A DNA stretch of 64,000 nt, taken from positions 1-64,000 of the forward strand of contig CBDCGV010000009.1 of the NCBI GenBank assembly GCA_965216955.1. Direction: 5' to 3'. The position numbers and the translations under genes are program-made. The first letter of the stretch is position 1. Each line of letters begins with the position of its first letter. Shown here piece after piece: positions 1-8,950 of the stretch. Under the pieces are notes generated by a model. That model was not told where the DNA came from. It searched no databases and saw nothing but the letters and a program-made list of their open reading frames with translations. Origin of the DNA: CBDCGV01 sp965216955. Lineage in GTDB: Bacteria > Bacteroidota > Bacteroidia > Chitinophagales > JADIYW01.

Positions 1-965
1 GAAGCGTCAGCTGCAGACAAGGTTTGCAGGTCATACACCTTGCCTGTATACTTTCCTATATCACACATAACGATCTCTCCATCCAAATTATAGGTATTTG
101 TATTTCCCACATAACCTAATATACCTTCGGCCAATTGTAAATCTACCGATATAGAAGAAAGGTTCCTTAACTCAAAGGGCTCCGCGCCATCTGTATTGGT
201 CTGTGCTATCCCAGGTTCCACTCCTACAGGAAACAGATAATTCCCTCCAAAGCCACTTATCTTTCTTCGTAATTTACCCTCTATATACTTCACCGAACCA
301 TTTCCCGTTCCTACACTACCTGTTATAGTTGCCAAAGTTCCCCCAGAACGATTTAAAAATAATTCATGACTATAATCTTGACCGGCTTCTCCATGTGAGG
401 TAATATCTGTTCTCAACCGACTATTGTTGTTAAACTTTAAGTCTCCCTTTACTTCTACCCCTCCATTCATATCTACGTAATTATTCGTATTATCACCATC
501 GTCTCCACCACCAATATTCGTTGTATTATTCTCCAGCTCTATCTTGTAAAATGCCCTCTCCTCTTTTGCATTAGAACCATTGATTATTATTCTCTGATTC
601 TCATCATTGTGATCCGTCTCTCCATTTGCCCCTAAACCATCATTCCCATAACCAGCATTCTTAAAGCGAACTAATCCTGTACTATTTGCTGGCAATGTTG
701 CAGATGATCCATTCGTTTGCTCTACATTATTGTTTTCGATATAGAAATTACCTCTTACTTCTAGCTCCCCATTATTATTTAACCTTGCCTTATTAGAAGC
801 ATCTACCCCATCTAAATGCACATCGCCTTGTACATGTAAACCTACTGATGCACCAGAGGTAATTGTTACATGCGCCCCTTTTACATAAAACTCATAATTA
901 TGTTGAGCTCGAGTAATTGAACAAGAAAAAACAATAAAAAAAATAGAAATGTAAAGTTTAACCAT
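1..965 (-). CDS. Secreted surface protein, type IX cargo style (3' end outside window)
   Basis: An open frame runs without a stop from an ATG at 965 to the window edge, so at least 321 residues are encoded and the C-terminus is missing. The N-terminus is a Sec signal peptide (MVKLYISIFFIVFSCSITRAQ), after which the protein is rich in Asn, Gly and short beta-forming segments. Two related segments, EVRGNFYIENNN and EVKGDLKFNNNSRL, suggest a repeated beta structure. Such proteins in Bacteroidota are usually exported by the type IX system through a C-terminal sorting domain, which would lie beyond the window; that part is inference. The start is supported by the signal peptide beginning directly at the ATG. 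Function unknown. Confidence 0.8.
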   Translation of the reverse strand, partial: MVKLYISIFFIVFSCSITRAQHNYEFYVKGAHVTITSGASVGLHVQGDVHLDGVDASNKARLNNNGELEVRGNFYIENNNVEQTNGSSATLPANSTGLVRFKNAGYGNDGLGANGETDHNDENQRIIINGSNAKEERAFYKIELENNTTNIGGGDDGDNTNNYVDMNGGVEVKGDLKFNNNSRLRTDITSHGEAGQDYSHELFLNRSGGTLATITGSVGTGNGSVKYIEGKLRRKISGFGGNYLFPVGVEPGIAQTNTDGAEPFELRNLSSISVDLQLAEGILGYVGNTNTYNLDGEIVMCDIGKYTGKVYDLQTLSAADA

Positions 966-1166
966 TCAAACCATTTACTTCCAAAAATGTCTTATAAAGA
1001 TAAACCAAACGCCCCGCTTTTGCCTTGACAAAAGACAGTTTCCAATTACAAATTATCCACAAAAAAAACTTTAAAAACTAAATACCAGATAAAGAAGCCT
1101 TTATATATTCTTAGATTATAGAATTCTTATGTTGTTCAAATTATAGTTACCAAAAAATAACATAAG

Positions 1167-2231
1167 TTATTCAACTCCAAACTTAAGAACAGTTGTTTGC
1201 TTGTATTCTTGGCCAGGATTTAACTCAGTAGATGGAAAATGAGAGTGATTGGGTGAATCTGGAAAATGTTGCGTTTCAAGGCAAAGGCCTGCTCTATAAA
1301 CATAGGGTTTACCAGATTTGCCTATTACGGTTCCATCCATAAAGTTCCCACTATAGAATTGAATTCCCGGTTCAGTGGTTCGTATTTCAACAAACCTTCC
1401 CGTTGTTGGTTCAGATAATTTAGCTGCAAAACTTAACACACCATTTTTTTTATTCAAAACCCAATTATGATCATATCCTTTTCCATAAAGGAGTTGTTCA
1501 CTGAGTTGTTCTATATCTTGTCCAATTGGTTTTCCTATTCTAAAATCAAAAGGCGTTTTGCTAATATCCATAAAAATTCCTGTTGGAACTAAGGCTTCAT
1601 CAATAGATGTAATATTGTTTGAATTTATTTGCAAAACATGATTCAATATTGTGGTGTCTCCTTCACCTTTTAAGTTAAAATAAGTGTGATTGGTTAAATT
1701 AACAACTGTAGCCTTATCGGTTATTGCATGATATTTTAAAATCAGCTCATCGTTATCGTTTAAAATATATGTTTTTGTAATCACTAAATTTCCTGGATAC
1801 CCCTCCTCCATATCAGTTGAAGTATATTGAAAAGTGACTATATTTCCTTCCTGATACCCTTCAAACATCTGCTTATCAAAACCTTCCTGCCCACCATGTA
1901 AACTATTAGAATTATTATTTATAAACAATTGATATTCCTCTTCATGTAAATAAAACCTACCTTCTTTTATTCTATTGGCATAACGACCTACAATGCATCC
2001 CAGATACATCTTGTCTTTTTCATATCCCTCTATGGAACTATGTCCTAAAACAATATCTGCCCAATTACCTTTATTATCAAGAGTAAGAATGGATACAATT
2101 CGCGCTCCTAAATTGGTAACCTGAACTTGAATTCCGTTTTTATTCCTTAAAGTATATAACCGGTTAGAAACATTATTTATTTGTTTTTCAAAATTTGATG
2201 TAGATGGGATTGTAACTCTATAATCAATCAT
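1167..2231 (-). CDS. galM: Galactose mutarotase (aldose 1-epimerase)
   Basis: Interconverts the alpha and beta anomers of galactose or other aldoses, the entry step of the Leloir pathway. The 354 residues have the family's usual length and show its motifs in order: GRYANRI (about 82-88), NSLHGG (109-114), NHTYFNL with the catalytic acid His182, YDHNW with Asp254, TTEPG (286-290) and LETQHFPDSPNH with the catalytic base Glu319. There is no signal peptide, so it is probably cytoplasmic. No other galactose gene lies next to it; the neighbours are a surface protein and Crp-like regulators on the same strand, separated by about 100-200 bases, so it is probably transcribed alone. Substrate specificity cannot be read from the sequence. 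Confidence 0.93.
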   Translation of the reverse strand: MIDYRVTIPSTSNFEKQINNVSNRLYTLRNKNGIQVQVTNLGARIVSILTLDNKGNWADIVLGHSSIEGYEKDKMYLGCIVGRYANRIKEGRFYLHEEEYQLFINNNSNSLHGGQEGFDKQMFEGYQEGNIVTFQYTSTDMEEGYPGNLVITKTYILNDNDELILKYHAITDKATVVNLTNHTYFNLKGEGDTTILNHVLQINSNNITSIDEALVPTGIFMDISKTPFDFRIGKPIGQDIEQLSEQLLYGKGYDHNWVLNKKNGVLSFAAKLSEPTTGRFVEIRTTEPGIQFYSGNFMDGTVIGKSGKPYVYRAGLCLETQHFPDSPNHSHFPSTELNPGQEYKQTTVLKFGVE

Positions 2232-2328
2232 TGTTATCTCTCCTCTCTTTTCTGTTCCGATTGTTATGCATTAATTACGAATAACACAAGTAATAAACTA
2301 ACTTTCATTCATCATAAAAGTCATTTAA

Positions 2329-2916
2329 TTAATGAATACGTTGGGTTAACTCCCTTCTTATCCTGCTTAGGGACTGTGGTTTTATTCCCAAATAAGACGC
2401 AATATATTTTAATGAAATCCTCATAAAAAAATCAGGATGTTCTTTCAACAATAGGAGATAACGTTCCTTAACAGAATAATGAAGATGTCTTTTAACATTA
2501 AAGCTCCTTTTTATTAAATAGTCTTCCATTGTATATCGCCACAATTTTTCAAAGTTTCTATTCCCTTTGCTTAGCTCCACAAAACTTTCTGAATCTAATT
2601 CAACAACCTTTGAATGCTCTATAAACTCGAAAGACATTTTTGAAAAGTCGTTCTCTAATAGCGATTCAAAAGATGCCATTAAGTCGCTTTTTTGGTAAAA
2701 AGCGACAGTAACTTCACTCTTTGCAACCTTAACAAACCCCCTACAAAGACCTGATATAACTATATATATGTTCCTATTATTATCGCTATAAACAATCTTC
2801 GAGCCTTTAGAAAATGTTTTGACCTTTAAGCTTTGATAGAGGACTTCATAATCGTTTTTTTCCAACTCAATGAATCGGTCAATATAAGCTTTAACTACTC
2901 CCCTTTCATATTTCAT
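2329..2916 (-). CDS. Crp/Fnr-like regulator, second of a tandem pair
   Basis: About 195 residues with an N-terminal cyclic-nucleotide-binding-like beta barrel (roughly 25-120) and a C-terminal helix-turn-helix (IASYLGIKPQSLSRIRREL). This is the architecture of Bacteroidota Crp/Fnr regulators of the short type that usually lack the cAMP-binding arginine and Fe-S cysteines; no cysteine cluster is visible here. An ATG at 2934 is possible, but it lies inside the preceding gene; I chose the ATG at 2916, five bases after that gene's TGA stop (2921-2923) and preceded by GGTGAAGAA. The two regulators are therefore probably cotranscribed. Ligand and targets are unknown. Confidence 0.75.
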   Translation of the reverse strand: MKYERGVVKAYIDRFIELEKNDYEVLYQSLKVKTFSKGSKIVYSDNNRNIYIVISGLCRGFVKVAKSEVTVAFYQKSDLMASFESLLENDFSKMSFEFIEHSKVVELDSESFVELSKGNRNFEKLWRYTMEDYLIKRSFNVKRHLHYSVKERYLLLLKEHPDFFMRISLKYIASYLGIKPQSLSRIRRELTQRIH

Positions 2917-2920
2917 TTCT

Positions 2921-3508
2921 TCACCAAGAGGCATAAATTTGCTTTTTTATTCTACTTAAAGTCTCTTGACTCATTTTCAGATATGATGCAATTTCTTTTT
3001 GACTAAATGATTCGAACATCAATGGTGCTGCTTTAATAAAATATTGTAACCTCGTTTTTGAATCAACTAAACGCAATACTACTTCTTGTTCAAATCTCTT
3101 TAAATAATAATATTCATATATCTTTCTGATCAATCGATTACCTTGTTCTGAACAATCACAGAACTCTTGAAGATTTTTGTAGCTTATAGATAAAACTATT
3201 GAATCCTTACATGCAATAATTGAAGAATCTGATGATTGTTGTTTTAAAAATGAAATTACTTCAATAACGAAGTCAGTCTCATTAAAAAAATCATTTATTA
3301 TAATCTCGTTCCCTTTTTCATGATAAGACTTAAATGCCCCTTCAACAATAAAACTTACAGTTTTGCAAATTTCTCCTTCCTTCATATAAAAATCATTCTT
3401 CACATACTTTTCTTCACACAAAAACCCCTTGAGTAACAACCAGTCAGCATCTGATAGTCTAACAAAATGATTTAACTGGTCTCTATAAATTTGAAAAGCG
3501 TTTGCCAA
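2921..3508 (-). CDS. Crp/Fnr-like regulator, first of a tandem pair
   Basis: A 195-residue protein with a cupin-like effector domain (about 20-120) containing IVEGAFKSY and a C-terminal helix-turn-helix (QKEIASYLKMSQETLSRIKKQ). It is a Crp/Fnr-family transcription factor by layout, although no residues for cAMP or an iron-sulfur cluster can be recognised. The downstream gene encodes a second, clearly diverged copy of the same layout and begins within five bases of this gene's stop. The 211-base region upstream, shared with a divergent membrane protein gene at 3720, is the natural place for an operator, but I see no clear palindrome there. Confidence 0.78.
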   Translation of the reverse strand: MANAFQIYRDQLNHFVRLSDADWLLLKGFLCEEKYVKNDFYMKEGEICKTVSFIVEGAFKSYHEKGNEIIINDFFNETDFVIEVISFLKQQSSDSSIIACKDSIVLSISYKNLQEFCDCSEQGNRLIRKIYEYYYLKRFEQEVVLRLVDSKTRLQYFIKAAPLMFESFSQKEIASYLKMSQETLSRIKKQIYASW

Positions 3509-3719
3509 TAGTAATATTGTTATATGTTATTTAACAAAAATGATCAAGTTTAATATATAAACACCTACACCCTTATTGACATATGTTAAAAAAAATTGAC
3601 TATGGCTTTCAATATTGGTAAAATGTTAGACATATCTCTTCTTAAATTTTCACCGCCACCTACTTAAAAATTAATAAATAGTATTTCTCTATCTTAATAA
3701 AAAGTCGGTATTTTACTAG

Positions 3720-4400
3720 ATGTCTTCTACCATCAACTTTCGAAAGTGTCTCCTTGCAGGTCTTCCAATGATCCTATTATCCATTATTCTAGTTTTTGTA
3801 AATCCTTCAAAAAATGAGCACCTTCCTAAGGGCTTTAGTACACCTATACTTGCATTTGAGTTTATAGAAACTCCAGAAGAAGTTAACGCTTTTTTTGATG
3901 TAGAGGATGTGGAAGCTTACAAACAAAAAATGCTAACTGGAAATAAGATTGATTACTTTTTTATGTTTACTTATACAGGGTTTTTAATATTTCTCGCTTT
4001 TACACTGCACAAAATAACCTTGTCTAATGCACTTCTTTTTTCTATTATCTTAAGTTTTTTAGCCCTAATATTTGATGCACTTGAAAATACTTCAATAGGA
4101 AATATTATTAATAATTTTCAGGAGCAACCAATCGATAAGTTTCTCTACAAATTAAAACTATTTACCTGGCTGAAATGGGGTAGCTTAGTCGCATCATTAC
4201 TCATGTTTTCAGGATATTTTATCAATGGAAGATGGTTTGAAAAAATGATCGGTGTAACCTGCTTTTTATCGTTTATTTTTGCATTGCCTGCTGTAATTAA
4301 TCGTGGCGTTTATAATGAAATCATGGCAGCATTTGTTGCATTATCTTTTTTATTGATGGTAATTTATTGTTTTATAGGAAAGAAGCAAGTGCTAAACTAA
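3720..4400 (+). CDS. Integral membrane protein of unknown function
   Basis: I do not recognise this 226-residue protein. It has about six predicted membrane segments: residues 10-27, 78-96, 103-120, about 148-166, 175-192 and 200-218. Between the first and second lies an acidic soluble stretch (FIETPEEVNAFFDVEDVEAYKQ, shortened here to its core ETPEEVNAFFD). No catalytic motif stands out. It is divergent from the tandem Crp-like genes and convergent with the paiB-like gene, with only 20 bases to that gene's stop. It may be a target of the neighbouring regulators, but that rests on position alone. Confidence 0.65.
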   Translation: MSSTINFRKCLLAGLPMILLSIILVFVNPSKNEHLPKGFSTPILAFEFIETPEEVNAFFDVEDVEAYKQKMLTGNKIDYFFMFTYTGFLIFLAFTLHKITLSNALLFSIILSFLALIFDALENTSIGNIINNFQEQPIDKFLYKLKLFTWLKWGSLVASLLMFSGYFINGRWFEKMIGVTCFLSFIFALPAVINRGVYNEIMAAFVALSFLLMVIYCFIGKKQVLN

Positions 4401-4420
4401 ACTCATTGATTGATGTAAGG

Positions 4421-5047
4421 TTACTTTTCATCCTCCTTGAAAAACTCATTCATAAATAAACCTAACTCTTGATCACATAGCTTTTGTGCCGAAAGTAGTT
4501 GTTGCATTATATTCTTTCTGCTTTTTTCAGATTTATTCTGACTTAATTTAAATGTTGCTTCTACTTTTTGAGAAACTATTTCTATTCCAATGATTCCCTT
4601 CAACATATTGTTCTTATAGGATTCATCCGTTTCCTTCCATACTTTCAAATATTCTTTGTCAAAAAAATCAATTGTTCTATCCAATAATCGACGTTTTTTT
4701 ATAAGTTCTTGAACCATTGCCACTTTCCCATGTACATGAACAGCAGTATAATTCCAAGTTGGCACACTGGGATGTTTATCGTATAGCATTGGATCAATGT
4801 AACCATGAGGACCTTGAAAAATAATTAACACTTCATCCCCATCTTCAAGCTTAGCATGACTATTACTTATCGCTACATGCGTTTCTAACCTTAAATGATT
4901 ATTATCAAAAGAAACAACAAAAGGCAAGTGGGTTCCATTAAATCCGGCACCCGAATGATGACTAAGTAACATACCAAAATTATACTTCTTTAAGAAAGAA
5001 GCTAATACCTTAGAATCATTAATTTTAAAATGGTCAGGTGTGTACAT
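4421..5047 (-). CDS. paiB: PaiB-family FMN-binding protein
   Basis: A 208-residue member of the PaiB family, which has an FMN-binding split-barrel fold and was first described in Bacillus as a negative regulator of sporulation and protease genes; in most bacteria its role is unknown. Family signatures seen are the starting MYTPDHF, the central TWNYTAVHVHG, and a C-terminal FKLSQNKS. It starts nine bases after the metallophosphoesterase stop and on the same strand, so the two are probably one transcript. There is no helix-turn-helix, so direct DNA binding should not be assumed. The symbol refers to family membership only. Confidence 0.82.
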   Translation of the reverse strand: MYTPDHFKINDSKVLASFLKKYNFGMLLSHHSGAGFNGTHLPFVVSFDNNHLRLETHVAISNSHAKLEDGDEVLIIFQGPHGYIDPMLYDKHPSVPTWNYTAVHVHGKVAMVQELIKKRRLLDRTIDFFDKEYLKVWKETDESYKNNMLKGIIGIEIVSQKVEATFKLSQNKSEKSRKNIMQQLLSAQKLCDQELGLFMNEFFKEDEK

Positions 5048-5056
5048 ATAATTTTG

Positions 5057-5785
5057 TTATACTGTTATAACTTCTGTTTTAATCTTTGAAAGATTGTTAT
5101 TCCATTTTATTTTCCGCCATCCAATTTCTAAACTTCCTACCTTAAAAGTATCTTGTTTATCATCAATTTGAAAAAAAGTAGAAGGTGTTATACATATTGG
5201 AATCTGATTAATATAAATTATTTTATTTACATGATAATGTCCACAAAAAACACCCTTTACATTTTTACTTTTAGAAATTATGGCCAACAATTCGTCTTTA
5301 TTCTGAAGTGAATGGTTCATATCCATATATGGCACAGCTTCAACCATTGGATGATGAATAAAAATCAAACAATTTTGTTCTACATCTATCTGCTTTTCAA
5401 ACCAGCTTAATTGTTTTTGGGAAACATACCCACGGGAAGAATCCATAAAAACTATTCTACCTTCTTCAAAATCTCTTGAATAATACAATTCTCTTTCGCA
5501 TAAATATTTTTCCATATTATATGCCAAAGCCATTTCACAACTATTATCATGATTTCCAGGAATGACAAAGTATGGAACACCCGTTTCTTCAAGTTTCTCT
5601 TTTGTCCATCTGAATGTTTCCGAAAAAGAGTCAATATAACATTGATCACCTGTATGAACGATCAAATTGGGGTTATAAGCACAAATGCTTTTAAGTGTCT
5701 TTTCAAAATTTTCAACTACGTTTACTCTTTGAACTTGCTTGAAATCAGCAGAAATATGAGTATCTGTTATTTGCGCAATAATCAT
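5057..5785 (-). CDS. Calcineurin-like metallophosphoesterase (class III phosphodiesterase type)
   Basis: A dinuclear-metal phosphoesterase of 242 residues. All metal ligands of the family are visible: D8-x-H10 in ITDTH, D47 in HTGDQ, N78-H79 in GNHD, the histidine of FIHHP (144) and GHYH (H183, H185). The layout is that of the class III cAMP phosphodiesterases (CpdA/Icc), so a cyclic nucleotide is a plausible substrate, which would fit the Crp-like genes nearby, but the neighbourhood is only suggestive. I chose the ATG at 5785 over a TTG three bases upstream because the protein then starts directly with the first beta strand, MIIAQITDTH. It precedes the paiB-like gene by nine bases. Confidence 0.82.
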   Translation of the reverse strand: MIIAQITDTHISADFKQVQRVNVVENFEKTLKSICAYNPNLIVHTGDQCYIDSFSETFRWTKEKLEETGVPYFVIPGNHDNSCEMALAYNMEKYLCERELYYSRDFEEGRIVFMDSSRGYVSQKQLSWFEKQIDVEQNCLIFIHHPMVEAVPYMDMNHSLQNKDELLAIISKSKNVKGVFCGHYHVNKIIYINQIPICITPSTFFQIDDKQDTFKVGSLEIGWRKIKWNNNLSKIKTEVITV

Positions 5786-5879
5786 CAAGTGAAGATACTA
5801 TTTAGTTTAAATTGCTAATATGCACCCTGTTATTTTGCCAATTTGAAATTTAACACCTCTTAGTATATTTTTTGCGCCA

Positions 5880-5887
5880 TATCTTTG
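5880..5887 (+). promoter_or_regulatory. Promoter -7 box TATCTTTG for the glycosyltransferase
   Basis: TATCTTTG matches the Bacteroidota -7 consensus TAnnTTTG exactly and ends eight bases before the ATG at 5896. No clear -33 TTG is visible at the usual distance, so the call rests on one element. If used, the mRNA would have almost no leader. Confidence 0.45.
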
Positions 5888-5895
5888 AGCGCATA

Positions 5896-6900
5896 ATGAG
5901 TTTACAAGAGCCATTGGTAAGCATTTTAATGCCTGTAAAAAATTCAGAAAACTATTTAAAAGAATGTCTTGATTCAATTAGAAATCAAACTTATTTAAAT
6001 TGGGAACTCATCGCTATTGACGATTATTCTATAGATAATTGCCATAAAATATTAACCTCCTATTCAAAAGAGGATTCTAGAATAAAAGTTTATAAAAATA
6101 TTAATCATGGTATTATTCCGGCATTGCAATTAGCCTATAGTAAATCATCTGGAAAATACATTACTCGAATGGATTCAGATGATCTAATGGCTGAAAATAA
6201 AATAGCTAAACTATTAAGCCAATTACAATTAAAAGGCAACGGATATCTGGCTATTGGTTTAGTAAAGTACTTTAGAGCAGGAGGTGTTGGAAACGGATAT
6301 TTTAAATATGCCAATTGGTTGAATGATTTAACCTCTAACGAATCTAACTTTGAAGATATATACAAAGAATGCCCTATCCCTTCACCATGCTGGATGATTG
6401 CAAGAAGTGATTTTGAAAAATGTGGTAGTTTTCAATCAGAAGTTTATCCTGAAGACTACGATTTAGCCTTTCGGTTTCGGAAGGCTGGATTTAAAATAGC
6501 ACCTGTTAAAACGATTATTCATCATTGGAGAGATTATAATACAAGAACTTCCAGAACTGACAGCAATTACTCTGACAATAGGTTTTCTGAATTAAAAATC
6601 AAACATTTTATAGATCAAGATTATAATAGTGCTTTGCGCTTAATTTTATGGGGTGCCGGAAAAAAAGGAAAAAAGTTGGCTCATACTTTAATTAATTCCA
6701 AGATATCCTTTGATTGGGTTTGTAACAATCCAAATAAAATTGGCAGAGAGATTTATGGTATAAATCTAAAAGACACCTCTATTTTAACAACAGGGTTAAA
6801 AAGTCAAGTAATTACCGCTATTAGTTCTCCCAATGAAATAGATGAGATCAATTCAATTAGCCTCGAAAACAATATTCATGAATATTTTAGGTTCTTCTAA
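5896..6900 (+). CDS. Family 2 glycosyltransferase with C-terminal Rossmann-like domain
   Basis: The N-terminal 240 residues form a GT-A fold inverting glycosyltransferase: PLVSILMPVKNSENYL at the start, IDDYS at 41-45, the metal-binding RMDSDD (91-96) and the acceptor-side YPEDYDLAFRFRKAG (184-198). Residues about 245-334 form a second domain opening with LILWGAGKKGKK, a glycine-rich nucleotide-binding loop as in Rossmann folds. The donor and acceptor sugars cannot be deduced; cell-surface glycan synthesis is the usual role. The ATG at 5896 is preferred over a TTG at 5872 because a promoter box sits between them. It is a lone gene, ending at a strong hairpin shared with the convergent acyl-CoA dehydrogenase gene. 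Confidence 0.85.
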   Translation: MSLQEPLVSILMPVKNSENYLKECLDSIRNQTYLNWELIAIDDYSIDNCHKILTSYSKEDSRIKVYKNINHGIIPALQLAYSKSSGKYITRMDSDDLMAENKIAKLLSQLQLKGNGYLAIGLVKYFRAGGVGNGYFKYANWLNDLTSNESNFEDIYKECPIPSPCWMIARSDFEKCGSFQSEVYPEDYDLAFRFRKAGFKIAPVKTIIHHWRDYNTRTSRTDSNYSDNRFSELKIKHFIDQDYNSALRLILWGAGKKGKKLAHTLINSKISFDWVCNNPNKIGREIYGINLKDTSILTTGLKSQVITAISSPNEIDEINSISLENNIHEYFRFF

Positions 6901-6904
6901 GTAA

Positions 6905-6933
6905 AAAGGGTGCTTAATAATTAAGCACCCTTT
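6905..6933. terminator. Bidirectional terminator hairpin
   Basis: A perfect 13-bp inverted repeat, AAAGGGTGCTTAA / TTAAGCACCCTTT, with a 3-base loop. It lies between two convergent genes and ends in a T-rich stretch on both strands, so it can serve both. Confidence 0.88.
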
Positions 6934-6955
6934 CTAAAATATTCTAACTTAAATG

Positions 6956-8764
6956 TTATAGGCAATATTCATTAGCCTCAATTAACGCATTTGCAACTTG
7001 CCTTCTTAAAGCTTTAGTATTCGTAATAGGATATTGAGTAAATTTTCTAACTCCTCCTAACATTCCTTTTAATTCATCGCCTTCTGCAAAAGCTTGAATA
7101 GCATGTTTAGCTGAGAGGTAAACTCTTTCCATAGCATCACTGAAGTAAACTTTAACTGCCGCAATCTGTGCGGCCATTTTTTCTTCACCATGCCTTTCAA
7201 CTAATTTCATTGTTCTTAATAACATAGATTCTAAAACGAAAGCCTCTGCAATCATATCTGCACCATTCATCATTACTTCTTGCTCTTCTTTTAGCTTCAT
7301 CATCAATTTTTGAGCAGCACCACCAACTGCAATCAAAATTGCCTTCTTAACATTTTCTACCGCTGCTAACTCCGTAGAAAATAAAGTTCCATTTGAATGT
7401 CCATTTCCATTATTACTAACTCCAGCTTTCAACTCTTTTTGTACGGCCGCACCAGCTGCCATGATGTTCAATTTTCCTGTCATAGCCCTTTTCATCAACA
7501 TATCAATGGTTAACATTCTATTGATTTCATTGGTCCCTTCAAAAATTCTATTGATACGAGCATCTCTATATCCCCTTGCTGCTGGAGCCTCCTCAGAAAA
7601 GCCCATACCTCCGAAAACTTGAACAGTCTCATCAACAACATAATCCAATACTTCTGAACCATAAAATTTAAGCACAGCACATTCTATTGCATATTCCTCA
7701 GCAGCGACCAAAATGGCCTCTTGGAATGGCTTACCAGCGGCTTTCAATTCTATTTCTTTTTGCTCTATCAAATCACTTGCTCTATAAACGGCTGAATCTA
7801 ATGCATAAATTCTGATTGCTTGCTCTGCCAGTTTATGTTGAATTGCCCCAAAACTTGAAATCGGCTTTTTAAATTGAATTCGCTCATTAGCATAATTGAT
7901 AGCATGATTATTACTAATCTTCGCTCCTGTTAGTACACCACAACCTAATTTATATCGTCCAATGTTTAATATATTGAAGGCAATCTTATGACCCTTCCCT
8001 ATTTCACCTAATAAATTCTCAACTGGCACTTTCACATTTTCTAAGAAGACTTGACGAGTAGAAGATCCTTTTATTCCCATTTTATCTTCTTCAGCACCTA
8101 ATGAGAGTCCTTCCATAGTTCTTTCAACAATGAACCCGGTGAATTTATCACCATCAACCTGCGCAAAAACGATATAAATATCGGCAAAACCAGCGTTGGT
8201 GATCCACATTTTTTGACCATTCAATATGTAATATTTCCCATCTTCACTAAGATCTGCTCTCGTTTTAGCAGACAAAGCATCTGATCCCGAACTAGGTTCT
8301 GTTAAGCAATAACTTGCTTTTAACTCTCCTGAAGCTAGCTTTGGTAAATACTTGTTTTTTTGTTCCTCGTTACCAAAGTATAAGATGGGTAAAGTACCAA
8401 TACCGGTATGAGCTCCCCAAGACAGACTAAATGTGCCCCCTAATCCCATGGCCTCAATAACATAAGAATTAGTATTTACACCTTGTCCCATTCCACCATA
8501 TTCTTCAGGAATAGACAACCCTAATAACCCAAGTTCACCGGCTTTTTCTAATAAAGATGGCGTTAAACCCTCTTCCTGTTTTTCAATTCTACTATAAACA
8601 GGTACAACATTTTGTTCCACAAAATCACGTGTCATTTGCACGATCATCTCTTGCTCCTCATTAATATCTTCTCTTATATAAACATCCTTAGGTGATGATT
8701 CTTTAATAAGAAACTCTCCTCCTTTTAAACTTATTTTCACTTCTTCCGCTGCTGTTGTACTCAT
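6956..8764 (-). CDS. Acyl-CoA dehydrogenase, very-long-chain type
   Basis: FAD-dependent first step of fatty acid beta-oxidation, forming the trans-2-enoyl-CoA. The 602-residue length matches the VLCAD/ACAD9-like group, which adds about 180 C-terminal residues to the standard dehydrogenase. Motifs seen are the FAD/substrate-binding CLTEPSSGSDA (153-163), WITNAG (187-192), the arginine-rich RIQFKKPISSFGAIQHKLA (295-313) and the catalytic base Glu409 in RIFEGTNEINRM. A Gly/Asn-rich linker at about 450 separates the extension. No beta-oxidation partner is adjacent; a FadI-like thiolase lies 22 kb away. The upstream region contains palindromes that could bind a TetR-type fatty-acid repressor. Confidence 0.92.
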   Translation of the reverse strand: MSTTAAEEVKISLKGGEFLIKESSPKDVYIREDINEEQEMIVQMTRDFVEQNVVPVYSRIEKQEEGLTPSLLEKAGELGLLGLSIPEEYGGMGQGVNTNSYVIEAMGLGGTFSLSWGAHTGIGTLPILYFGNEEQKNKYLPKLASGELKASYCLTEPSSGSDALSAKTRADLSEDGKYYILNGQKMWITNAGFADIYIVFAQVDGDKFTGFIVERTMEGLSLGAEEDKMGIKGSSTRQVFLENVKVPVENLLGEIGKGHKIAFNILNIGRYKLGCGVLTGAKISNNHAINYANERIQFKKPISSFGAIQHKLAEQAIRIYALDSAVYRASDLIEQKEIELKAAGKPFQEAILVAAEEYAIECAVLKFYGSEVLDYVVDETVQVFGGMGFSEEAPAARGYRDARINRIFEGTNEINRMLTIDMLMKRAMTGKLNIMAAGAAVQKELKAGVSNNGNGHSNGTLFSTELAAVENVKKAILIAVGGAAQKLMMKLKEEQEVMMNGADMIAEAFVLESMLLRTMKLVERHGEEKMAAQIAAVKVYFSDAMERVYLSAKHAIQAFAEGDELKGMLGGVRKFTQYPITNTKALRRQVANALIEANEYCL

Positions 8765-8840
8765 AATTTAAGATTTATAATTTTTGACCTACAAGGGCCT
8801 TTGTAATAATTAGAACTAAGCCCTACGAAAATAACAATTT

Positions 8841-8880
8841 GACCGATCGTTTGGTAAAATTAAATTGTAACGAAACGTTA
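8841..8880. promoter_or_regulatory. Palindromes in the divergent acyl-CoA dehydrogenase / Spy-like promoter region
   Basis: Two operator-like palindromes lie here: an imperfect one, ACCGATCGTTTGGT (8842-8855), and a perfect one, TAACG-AAA-CGTTA (8868-8880). In addition ACAATTT (8834-8840) and AAATTGT (8862-8868) are inverted around the first. The ACCGA/TCGGT-like form is common for TetR-type repressors of lipid genes; the identity of the regulator is a guess. Confidence 0.4.
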
Positions 8881-8950
8881 AATTGTTGTTAACCATTAAA
8901 CCTTTCTTGAGGTCTTAAGTCCTACTTTCAAATAATTAAAAATTAAAATC

